The notes under the pieces are model-generated. The model did not search any database, had not been told where the DNA came from, and was given only the letters and a program-made list of their open reading frames with translations. The position numbers and the translations under genes are program-made. DNA of 64,000 nucleotides from assembly GCF_051414035.1 (NCBI RefSeq), contig NZ_JBLKNW010000004.1, forward strand, positions 124,001 through 188,000, read 5' to 3'. Origin of the DNA: Halosimplex amylolyticum (GTDB lineage: Archaea; Halobacteriota; Halobacteria; Halobacteriales; Haloarculaceae). Numbering within the stretch: position 1 is the stretch's first letter; every line of letters begins with the position of its first letter. This document shows positions 6,574-13,762 of the stretch, one piece after another.

Positions 6574-8745
6574 GTGCCCAAGGAACTCGAACGGGACCTC
6601 GGTCTCCCGTCGGTGCTGGCGATCAGTATCGGCGCGATGGTCGGGAGCGGTATCTTCATCCTCCCGGCGCTCGCGCTCGAGATGGCCGGACCGGCCGTCA
6701 TCCTGGCGTACTTGCTCGCGGGCCTGCTCGTGCTCCCCGCGGCGCTGAGCAAGGCCGAGATGGCGACGGCGATGCCCGAGGCCGGCGGTACCTACATCTA
6801 CATCGAGCGCGGGATGGGCCCGATGCTCGGGACGATCGCCGGCATCGGCACCTGGTTCGCGCTCTCGTTCAAGGGCGCCCTCGCCCTCGTCGGCGGCGTC
6901 CCCTACCTGGTCGTCCTGTTCGACCTCCCGGTGAAGCCGGTCGCGCTCGGCCTGGCGGCCCTGCTCATCGTCGTGAACCTCTTCGGCGCCAAGCAGACCG
7001 GTCGCCTCCAGGTCGCCATCGTCGCCGCGATGCTCGCGGCGATGGTCTGGTTCGTCGGCGGGAGCTTCGGCTCCGTCGAACGGGCGGCGTTCGACGGGTT
7101 CTTCGCCTCCGGTGGCGGCGGAATCCTCGCCGCGACCGGGTTCGTCTTCGTCTCCTACGCCGGCGTGACGAAGATCGCGAGCGTCGCCGAGGAGGTCGAG
7201 GACCCCGACCGCGTCATCCCGAAGGGGATGATCTACTCGCTCGGGTTCACGACGCTTCTGTACGTGCTGATCGTCGCCGTCATCGTCGGCGTGACGCCCG
7301 ACGGGATCGTCGGCTCGAATACGCCGGTCGCCGACGTGGCGGCCGCGACCATGCCGACTGCGGGCGTCGTCGTGGTCGTCGCCGCGGCGATCCTCGCGCT
7401 CGTCAGCACCGCCAACGCCGGCCTGCTCTCGTCGTCGCGCTACCCCTTCGCGATGAGCCGTGACCAGCTCGCGCCGCCGTCGCTATCGACCATCAGCGAG
7501 CGGTTCAACACGCCGACGACGGCGATCACGCTGACCGGCGTCGTCATGCTCGGGCTGATCGCGTTCGTCCCGATCATGGAGATCGCCAAGCTCGCGAGCG
7601 CGTTCCAGATCCTCGTGTTCGTCCTCGTCAACGTCGCCGTCGTGGCATTCCGGACGAGCGACGTCGACTACGAACCGTCCTACCATTCGCCGCTGTACCC
7701 CTGGATGCAGGCGTTCGGCGTCGTCGGCGGGCTCGTCCTCCTCACGCAGATGGGGACGCTCCCGCTCGTCGGCGCCCTCGTCATTACGGTCGGGGGCGCG
7801 CTGTGGTACTACGCCTACGGCCGCCCGCGCGTCCAGCGCCAGGGCGTCGCCGCCGACGCCGTCCGCCGGCGCATCGACCGGCAGGCCGTCGCCGAGACCG
7901 ACTCGGCGTTCCACGACGCCGACGACACCGACGTGCTCGTCGCCGTCACCGAGGGCACGACGGAGTCGCGCGAGCGCGCGCTCCTGACGGTCGCCGCGAG
8001 CCTGGCACGGCGCGACGACGGGACGGTCACCGTCGTCCAGTTCGACCAGGTGCCCGACCAGACGCCGCTCGACTACGCCGAGGGGATCGTCTCCGACGCC
8101 GACCGCCGCTTCGAGGAGCGAACCGCCCGACTCGTCGCCGACCTCGACGTCCCCGTCGAGTACGGCGAGGTGGTCAGCCACGACCCCGAGCGCGCGACGG
8201 TCAACTTCGCGACCGACCACAACTTCGACCAGGTCGTGGCCGAACCCGCGGCCAGCGGGCCCGTCTCGCGCCTGTTCGACGGCGGTCGGACCGAGTACGA
8301 TCTGCTGACGGTCGCCGCCGAGGGGGTCGACGACCTCGACACCGTGACGCTCGTCACGGACCGCGGCCCCTTCGACCCGACGAAGGTCCGGGTCGCCGAC
8401 GCGATCGCCGCGGACAAGGGCGCGTCGCTCGAACTCGTCCACGCGATCGACGCCGACGAGCCCCCCGAGCGCGCGACGGCCGTCGACGACTACCACGACT
8501 CGCTCGCCGACCTGTGTTCGGTCCCGGTCGAGTCCCGCGTCGTCAGCGGCGTCGACCGCGACGCCGCGCTCTCGGACGCCGCGAGCGGGAGCGACCTCGT
8601 GATCGCCGCGAGCGACGGCGACGTGGTCGTGCGTTCCGACCGCCTCGGCCCGGCCCACGAGAAGACAGGTCTCATCACGGTCCGCCCGCGGCCCTCGCGC
8701 CGCACCGGCCTCGTCGGCCGCCTGCTCGAACGCACCGTCTTCTGA
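6574..8745 (+). CDS. APC-family amino acid/cation transporter fused to tandem USP domains
   Basis: A 723-residue protein. Residues 1-420 form about 12 membrane segments with the APC signature near the N-terminus (AISIGAMVGSGIFILPALAL). Residues about 450-700 are soluble and resemble two universal-stress-protein modules (DVLVAVTEGTTESRERALL..., then TVTLVTDRGPFDP...). This transporter-USP fusion is known in haloarchaea, and the USP part probably binds nucleotide and regulates transport. The GTG start at 6574 follows the TrkA-N stop at once. Substrate is unknown; amino acids or polyamines are the family norm. Confidence 0.9.
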   Translation: MPKELERDLGLPSVLAISIGAMVGSGIFILPALALEMAGPAVILAYLLAGLLVLPAALSKAEMATAMPEAGGTYIYIERGMGPMLGTIAGIGTWFALSFKGALALVGGVPYLVVLFDLPVKPVALGLAALLIVVNLFGAKQTGRLQVAIVAAMLAAMVWFVGGSFGSVERAAFDGFFASGGGGILAATGFVFVSYAGVTKIASVAEEVEDPDRVIPKGMIYSLGFTTLLYVLIVAVIVGVTPDGIVGSNTPVADVAAATMPTAGVVVVVAAAILALVSTANAGLLSSSRYPFAMSRDQLAPPSLSTISERFNTPTTAITLTGVVMLGLIAFVPIMEIAKLASAFQILVFVLVNVAVVAFRTSDVDYEPSYHSPLYPWMQAFGVVGGLVLLTQMGTLPLVGALVITVGGALWYYAYGRPRVQRQGVAADAVRRRIDRQAVAETDSAFHDADDTDVLVAVTEGTTESRERALLTVAASLARRDDGTVTVVQFDQVPDQTPLDYAEGIVSDADRRFEERTARLVADLDVPVEYGEVVSHDPERATVNFATDHNFDQVVAEPAASGPVSRLFDGGRTEYDLLTVAAEGVDDLDTVTLVTDRGPFDPTKVRVADAIAADKGASLELVHAIDADEPPERATAVDDYHDSLADLCSVPVESRVVSGVDRDAALSDAASGSDLVIAASDGDVVVRSDRLGPAHEKTGLITVRPRPSRRTGLVGRLLERTVF

Positions 8746-8900
8746 GAGGCGGGACGCAGGCGTGGTTCCACGACCGGCACCCACTCTTCGTTCACCCCTA
8801 TTCTCGTCCGGTTCGAGCCCCACCGCGAAAAAATTCGCCGTTCGTCTCGTTCGTCGCCACCGTCGATCTGTCGAGCGACGCGAGACGGATCCCGGTGGAA

Positions 8901-9038
8901 CTATTCTCCACCGTCGGTCAGCACCTCGACGTCGTCGCCGCCTTCCTCGTTCAGGAACTCCGGCAGATCGTCCTCGGTCTCCGCCTCGGCCTCGTCGCGG
9001 TCACGGTCCCAGACGCGGGAGGTGTATTCGTGGCACAT
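8901..9038 (-). CDS. Small acidic protein, 45 residues
   Basis: Reads MCHEYTSRVWDRDRD at the start and ends ...DDVEVLTDGGE. The Cys-His at positions 2-3 followed by an aromatic/basic patch and a very acidic tail resembles a class of short haloarchaeal proteins that I have seen beginning with MCHEY; that recollection could not be checked here. It lies 92 bases beyond the end of the GGGP synthase gene on the same strand. No function is known to me. Confidence 0.6.
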   Translation of the reverse strand: MCHEYTSRVWDRDRDEAEAETEDDLPEFLNEEGGDDVEVLTDGGE

Positions 9039-9130
9039 GGTATCACACCATCTAGAGACGAGGTCCAGACGCAGTTCAACCTTGCGTCGGGGGAGCCGTT
9101 CGGCGAGAATCGGCTGCGAGAGCGGCCGTT

Positions 9131-9853
9131 TCAGTCGGTCAGCGTCGCGGCCGCGGCGTCTTTGGCGCCTTCGACGGTCTCGGTGACGGCGTCGACGCCC
9201 TCGTCGTGGACGAGGTCGCCGACGATGACGGTGTCGGCGTACTGGGCCATCGTGTTCGCCGACTCGTAGTCGTGGATGCCGCCGCCGTAGAATAGCGTCG
9301 ACTCCTCCAGCGCGTCGGCGGCCGCGCCGACGACCTCCGGGTCGCCGAACGTGCCCGAGTATTCGGCGTAGATGATCTCCTGGCCGAGCATCTGTTCGCC
9401 GACCTCGGCGTAGGCGGCCACGTCGTCGGCGTCGAGATCGCAGTTCGACTCGGTGTAGATCGCGGCCGAGGACTCCGGGTTGAGGACGATGTACCCCTCG
9501 GTGAACGTGCGCTCCCAGTCGATCTCGTCGTCGAGGCGGACCCACTCCTTTTGCATCCCGGTGAGCCACGCCACGTCACCGGCGTTCAGGACTTCCGGGA
9601 CGAGGTAGCCGTCGACCCCGTCGGTGTGGACGACGTTCGTGAGGTTCGACGGTTCGATGTACAACGGGATGTCGTACTCGGCGCAGCCGTCGATGACCCA
9701 GCGCATCTTCTCCTCGGTGACGCCGGTGGTCCCGCCGACTTCGATGGCGTCCGTCCCGCACTCGGCGATATCCTCGAACGTCTCGCCGTCGACGAGGTCC
9801 TTGTCCGGGTCGACCTTCAGTATGTGGTCCCAGTCGTCCCACGGCCTCTGCAT
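9131..9853 (-). CDS. Geranylgeranylglyceryl phosphate synthase
   Basis: Makes the first ether bond of archaeal membrane lipids by joining geranylgeranyl diphosphate to sn-glycerol-1-phosphate. The 240-residue protein begins MQRPWDDWDHILKVDPDK and carries the TIM-barrel phosphate-binding elements of the GGGPS/PcrB family (AIEVGGTTGVT near residue 37, YIEPSN near 66, EYSGTFGDP, LFYGGGIHDYESA). Length and motifs fit the short haloarchaeal group I enzymes. The start ATG is complementary to 9851-9853. The gene is essential in archaea and stands alone here. Confidence 0.95.
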   Translation of the reverse strand: MQRPWDDWDHILKVDPDKDLVDGETFEDIAECGTDAIEVGGTTGVTEEKMRWVIDGCAEYDIPLYIEPSNLTNVVHTDGVDGYLVPEVLNAGDVAWLTGMQKEWVRLDDEIDWERTFTEGYIVLNPESSAAIYTESNCDLDADDVAAYAEVGEQMLGQEIIYAEYSGTFGDPEVVGAAADALEESTLFYGGGIHDYESANTMAQYADTVIVGDLVHDEGVDAVTETVEGAKDAAAATLTD

Positions 9854-10310
9854 ACTGGCACACACCCCACGCCCGGATAAAACGGCTTCGGATAGGGACG
9901 ATCCCGGGCTGGAGTGGGTCAGGCCGTCGAACGCGCCCGCTGCGCCGCCTCGATCGTTGGCTCCAGCGCGCGACGAACGCCCTCGGCCCGCTCGGACGAC
10001 TCGGTTCGTTTCGCCCGCGGGACACCAGCGAAGCGAGCGCGCCCCACCCGTGCCCGCGCTCGGGGAATCCATCGCCGTCGGTTCTATTTCGGCGGTCTCG
10101 TCGAAATCCTCGAGGAGGAACACGAGGAGTGGACCCAACGCGACGAGCGAGTCACACCCATATCCGAACGTCCGATTCAGCCGACGTGTCCGTTCGCCCT
10201 CGCCGAGTGCGTCCGAGACGAGTCCCTGTCGAGACTGAGAGCGGTGGGCAGCCTCTGCCGAGAATCGAACCCGAGGTGATTCACCGAGATACCGAGGGTA
10301 GACAGTTGGG
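9854..10310. other. Gene-poor stretch with a possible gene-end remnant and a tRNA 3'-like piece
   Basis: No convincing full gene is visible. On the minus strand, codons ending at a stop at 9919-9921 read ...ESSERAEGVRRALEPTIEAA.., which looks like the amphipathic C-terminus of a real protein whose upstream part has been lost; the preceding bases turn into GC-rich repeats. Between 10250 and 10285 there is a minus-strand tRNA T-arm-like sequence, listed separately. Together these mark a probable recombination boundary. Confidence 0.4.
10250..10284 (-). other. tRNA 3'-end-like fragment, candidate attachment site
   Basis: On the minus strand the bases read a T stem-loop (TCGGG, TTCGATT, CTCGG; 10258-10274) followed by CAGAGGC, the right length for a 3' acceptor strand (10251-10257). 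Just before the T arm is GGTGAATCACC (10275-10285), a small stem resembling a class II variable arm. No D arm or anticodon arm precedes it, so this is not an intact tRNA. Haloarchaeal integrases commonly target tRNA 3' ends and leave such pieces. Confidence 0.4.
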
Positions 10311-11603
10311 TCAGAGACCCGTGTCGGTAGTCGCCTCGCGTTCAGTCCGGTGACTCCAGCGCAAGCGAAACGCCTGCACCAGTTCGTAGAGCCACAGGAC
10401 GACGAGTGCGGCGTATCCGGGGCCAAAGAGGTACGCCGACCAGGACTGATCCTGATAGAAGAAGCCGACGCCAACCGTCAAGACCGCGATGTTCCACACC
10501 CAGACCATCCACGTCGAAATCACCGACGGGACGACTCCATCCGGGAGGAGACCGGTCGCGTCAACGTAGTCACTATCCCCCAAACGCCCGTCGCGCAGGG
10601 CAGGGAGGTTCCGGAAGTAAAGCAGCAGTCCAGCGAGTGCGATCGGAAGCGCCCACCCCACGAAGAAGAAGTGGAGAGCGCCGTCTTCGATATACGCCGG
10701 GTCCACCCACTCGACGCCGAACAGCACGAACGGTGCGAACCCCGCCGGCCCGAGCATCCAGAACTGCGCTACCAGGACCGATAACGCGATACCCGACCGG
10801 AAGTCCGCCGACCGATACGTCTGGACGAGGTTGTACAGGTACAGTGCGAACCCCGTCGCGAAGAGGACCAGCCCGGTCGCCGTGACTGTCCGACCCATCC
10901 CGATCCAGGGACCGGTTATCAGCGGAAAGATGCCGGCGACGAAGAACCACGCCGAGTAGTCCCGTAACGTCTCACTGTAGAGATCGGTACCGAGAACCCG
11001 AGGAACGAGGTCGTACAGCGTGCCGATGGCCGCGAGCCCGAGAAAACCCCACGCGTTGGCGTGGACGTGAGCCTCGCGCAAGCCGAGCCAACCACCGGGG
11101 ACCTCCCAGAGGTGGGCGAACAGCCCGTACGCGTACGTGATCCCCCACAGGAACACGAAAACTGACACCAGGTACAGCCCGATCGTCGCATTCCACGCGC
11201 AGTCGCTTTGCATTACCATCCGCAGCATCACCAGTAGCAACCCGGCGACGAGGAGCCAGATAGCGACGAGCCCGCCGTCAAACGCCCAGGTGCGGCTCCA
11301 CCCCCGTCCGTACCAGAGCAGGAGAAACCCGCCGTTCAACCCGACGAAGTTCAGCCAATCGTAGTACTTCGATGGCAGTGGGCGATCAAGTTTCCGTGCC
11401 GTGAGCTGGGGGAGCATTCCGACCAGTAGTTGCGTGAAGCCACCGATCGTCACGAAGTGGATGTGGCTCCACGAAACCCATCCGAGCCGCGGGACGAGAT
11501 TGAATTGCGCGAGACCGTGATACACCGCTAATACGAGGCCGGCGAGCAGAAATAGGATACCCGCGAGGTGGAAGGGGGTGAACCGGATCGGGTTGCGTGT
11601 CAT
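10311..11603 (-). CDS. Multipass membrane protein resembling oxidase subunit I / NnrS (histidine-rich)
   Basis: A 430-residue protein with about 12 hydrophobic helices. Conserved-looking histidines sit in helices: WSHIHFVTIGGFTQ, REAHVHANAWGFLG and GALHFFFVGWALPI. The HxH pairs suggest heme or metal binding, as in cbb3-like or NnrS-like proteins, but the full set of heme-copper oxidase ligands (HPxVY, then HH) is not visible, so catalysis as an oxidase is doubtful. The start ATG is complementary to 11601-11603. Neighbours on the island include a Rieske protein and a DUF1059 protein, which hints at redox or low-oxygen physiology; that link is inference. Confidence 0.7.
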   Translation of the reverse strand: MTRNPIRFTPFHLAGILFLLAGLVLAVYHGLAQFNLVPRLGWVSWSHIHFVTIGGFTQLLVGMLPQLTARKLDRPLPSKYYDWLNFVGLNGGFLLLWYGRGWSRTWAFDGGLVAIWLLVAGLLLVMLRMVMQSDCAWNATIGLYLVSVFVFLWGITYAYGLFAHLWEVPGGWLGLREAHVHANAWGFLGLAAIGTLYDLVPRVLGTDLYSETLRDYSAWFFVAGIFPLITGPWIGMGRTVTATGLVLFATGFALYLYNLVQTYRSADFRSGIALSVLVAQFWMLGPAGFAPFVLFGVEWVDPAYIEDGALHFFFVGWALPIALAGLLLYFRNLPALRDGRLGDSDYVDATGLLPDGVVPSVISTWMVWVWNIAVLTVGVGFFYQDQSWSAYLFGPGYAALVVLWLYELVQAFRLRWSHRTEREATTDTGL

Positions 11604-11991
11604 AGTTACACATCCGGGCGCGACCCAAAGTGGGTTCTCGCGAATAACTGAGCGTACATCGAACGTATTCGTACTTCGTATGAGTGTCATAGTCGAGCAC
11701 GCCCACACTATTCGAAAGCCGTTCGCGTTCCGACGACGCCCCTCCCCCAATTCGCCTGCCGACTGTGTCGATAGCGGGTGATTCACACCACACGTCCGAC
11801 GCAGCGGTCGGAGAGCGGAACAGCGAACCCGGCCTCGGACCGACGCTCTCGTTCGCACCCTGCGGAGTCTCCGCGAACGACGTGCGTGACTTCGCCCGGG
11901 CCGTGAGGCGTGGATCCCAGGGCCGAACGTGCGTCCGCGTTCCGAGGGCCGCTTCACGCCCGCTCACAGAACCCCGTTCTCGCTGCGTGCT
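11604..11991. other. Intergenic region between divergent genes
   Basis: No gene is supported. Near 11657-11690 short related words (CGAACGTATTCG, TACTTCGTATGAG) form imperfect inverted and direct repeats upstream of the histidine-rich membrane gene and might be operators. The rest shows nothing recognisable. Confidence 0.35.
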
Positions 11992-12270
11992 ATGGTCTTC
12001 GTGGCACCGCTCCTCTGGGTCCCCGTTCGCCGGCGCCGTGCTCGTTTGAGTCCGCTCCTGGCGCTCGATGGACTTCTCACGCCGATCGGCATCCTCTCGG
12101 GGATCTACCTCGGTCTGCCCCCCGCCCTAGTTTCGGTCGGGGCAGTTTCGATTACCACGGCGACGGCGCTGTTCGCACTCGAAGTCGTACAGATCGATGA
12201 CGATGGCTCGATGCCCTCGAAACTCGAGAGGGTGACGATAATGTTCGAAGTGGAGTTTAACGGCTCGTAG
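11992..12270 (+). CDS. Possible small membrane protein, 92 residues
   Basis: The frame from ATG 11992 encodes a basic N-terminus (VRRRRARLS), two hydrophobic segments (about residues 20-42 and 46-66) and a short acidic tail. The hydrophobic pattern (SPLLALDGLLTPIGILSG) is believable for a membrane protein, but acidity and codon use are weaker than in neighbours. It may be a decayed fragment. It ends 14 bases before the next start codon. Confidence 0.35.
   Translation: MVFVAPLLWVPVRRRRARLSPLLALDGLLTPIGILSGIYLGLPPALVSVGAVSITTATALFALEVVQIDDDGSMPSKLERVTIMFEVEFNGS
12253..12262 (+). promoter_or_regulatory. TATA-like element for the 12285 gene
   Basis: GAGTTTAACG is centred about 28 bases before ATG 12285, the spacing expected of a leaderless haloarchaeal transcript. 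Confidence 0.4.
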
Positions 12271-12284
12271 TGTGTAGCATATTC

Positions 12285-12671
12285 ATGGGACAGACGTTTC
12301 GCAGCGACCTCGAGACAGACTCACTCGCTCCGGCCCACTGGCTCGCGATACTGCTCGTCCTGATAACGGGAGTCATCCACGTGTACGCCGGACTCGTCGA
12401 AGGGCGGATTCCAGTTTCACTCGCGGGGGCCGGGTTCCTCGGCGCCGCCGTATTGGTTCTCCTGGATTACCGTCGGCCCCTTCTCTACCTGGTGGGGATC
12501 GCGTACACGGCGGTGCAGTTCCCGCTCTGGTACGTGGCGAACGCTGGCGAGTACACGACACTCGGGTACGTAGACAAGATAGTTCAGGGGGTGCTCATCG
12601 TCGTTCTCGCATACCTCTACTGGAAAGACCGGAACGCGCCTGAACGAGAGCGGGACGCGACGACCGCGTAG
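12285..12671 (+). CDS. Small four-helix membrane protein (DUF7475-like)
   Basis: A 128-residue protein with an N-terminal polar stretch, then four hydrophobic helices (HWLAILLVLITGVIHVYAG, GAGFLGAAVLVLL, LYLVGIAYTAVQFPLWYV, VLIVVLAYLYWK) and a charged tail. The pattern matches a family of short haloarchaeal membrane proteins of unknown role that I recall as DUF7475; the number is from memory. A histidine (VIHVYAG) lies within the first helix. It belongs to the same low-density stretch as the oxidase-like gene. Confidence 0.75.
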   Translation: MGQTFRSDLETDSLAPAHWLAILLVLITGVIHVYAGLVEGRIPVSLAGAGFLGAAVLVLLDYRRPLLYLVGIAYTAVQFPLWYVANAGEYTTLGYVDKIVQGVLIVVLAYLYWKDRNAPERERDATTA

Positions 12672-12876
12672 TCTCCCAGACTGCTCCACGTCTCCGCGTG
12701 TCTGGTGGGCGTCGGCTACCTCGCACTCTCTGGAGGTGGGTATCGCGCCGAGAGAGCCCGCAGTCCCGGATCGACGCACCGCCGGCCCCGTCGAACCGGC
12801 AGCGGTCGAGAGACAGGGGTGTCAGAGACCGTATTCGGGGGATGGATTGACGAGTGTGGAGGCGCATATCGTACAC

Positions 12877-13047
12877 GTGGCGTATCAATTCGAGTGTGCG
12901 GCCCCGGACTGCGTGTTCCGAATCCGGGCCGCGGACGAGCAAGAGATTATCGAACAGGTCCAACGACATTCGGAAGAGCGACACGGGAAATCCCCGCCGT
13001 CGGCGGACGTGATCCGCGAGCGAATGGAGACCGTCGACGTCGAGTGA
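12877..13047 (+). CDS. DUF1059 family small protein
   Basis: A 56-residue protein from the GTG at 12877. It reads MAYQFECAAPDCVFRIRA and ends RERMETVDVE, the typical DUF1059 layout: an N-terminal Cys pair (CAAPDC), a long acidic helix with HSEERHGK, and a conserved terminal ...VDVE. Function is unknown; the Cys/His residues suggest metal binding. An upstream frame extends further but lacks family resemblance, so GTG is preferred; the family usually starts at the AYQF strand. Confidence 0.75.
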   Translation: MAYQFECAAPDCVFRIRAADEQEIIEQVQRHSEERHGKSPPSADVIRERMETVDVE

Positions 13048-13298
13048 TACTGCGAAACTCGGTCCCATTCGAGCCGGGCACGGCGAAGTCGCTTGCCGTC
13101 CGCGACCGTGACGTCGTCGCGTTCACCGGCAACCGCGATGTCCGCCTCGCCGACCGCGTTGCGCGAGTACTGACCGTCGGGGAGAGTCGGAACCGCGTCT
13201 AACCGAGGGCCGCGCTCTGTATTCAGCGCGACCGATTGAACCTATCACTACTCGAGGGCTTCAACAGAGTCATTTCGGCGAGTGCCGATGTACGGACG

Positions 13299-13751
13299 AT
13301 GGCAGACGGCGCGCGACTCACGGCGGTCGAGACCGTCCACGAGGAGGGATCGTTCCTGTTCACGGCGAGCAACTCCTTCGACATGGAGGAGGAGATCATC
13401 GTGGTCCCCTGCGAGGACGAAGTCGCCGCTGACGGCGGGGCCGCGGCCGACGAGGGCGGCGTCGCCGCGTGGCTCAACCGCTGTACGCACGAAGCCCAGC
13501 GCTTCGACACCGGACGCGGCGTCCCCATGCGCGACGGCGAGATCATCTGTCCGAAGCACGGGTCGATGTTCGACGCCTGCTCGGGCGACTGTGACAACGG
13601 CGAGGCCGCCGGGACGACGCTCCCAGACGTGGACGTAGCCGTCGAAGACGGGGACGTGTATCTTGTCGATGGTGACTACACGTTCGAACACGAGGGCAAA
13701 ATCGACGACGGCGACGACGGACCGAGTTCGACCTCACACGTCGGGTTCTGA
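13299..13751 (+). CDS. Rieske [2Fe-2S] domain protein
   Basis: A 150-residue soluble protein. Cluster ligands are Cys62-His64 (CTH) and Cys84-His87 (CPKH), with a compact intervening loop as in Rieske-type ferredoxins. Two further cysteines (94 and 98, ACSGDC) follow. An acidic linker (residues 39-55) is inserted before the first ligand pair. There is no signal or membrane anchor, so it would be a cytoplasmic electron carrier rather than part of a bc1 complex. The ATG at 13299 (MADGARLTAVETV) gives a normal acidic N-terminus. It is convergent with topA. Confidence 0.85.
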   Translation: MADGARLTAVETVHEEGSFLFTASNSFDMEEEIIVVPCEDEVAADGGAAADEGGVAAWLNRCTHEAQRFDTGRGVPMRDGEIICPKHGSMFDACSGDCDNGEAAGTTLPDVDVAVEDGDVYLVDGDYTFEHEGKIDDGDDGPSSTSHVGF

Positions 13752-13762
13752 ACTGCGGGCGG

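Noticed and set aside
8820..8840. Terminator between the APC-USP gene and the small acidic gene
   Set aside because: GCGAAAAAATTCGC has an A/T run, but the possible stem is only a few bases, so it is not reported as a feature.
10250..10318. Complete tRNA gene on the minus strand
   Set aside because: GTCTCTG near 10312-10318 can pair with the 3' acceptor-like strand, but the middle lacks a D arm and an anticodon arm, and the 5' part lies in the end of the upstream coding region. Only a 3' tRNA-like piece is supported.
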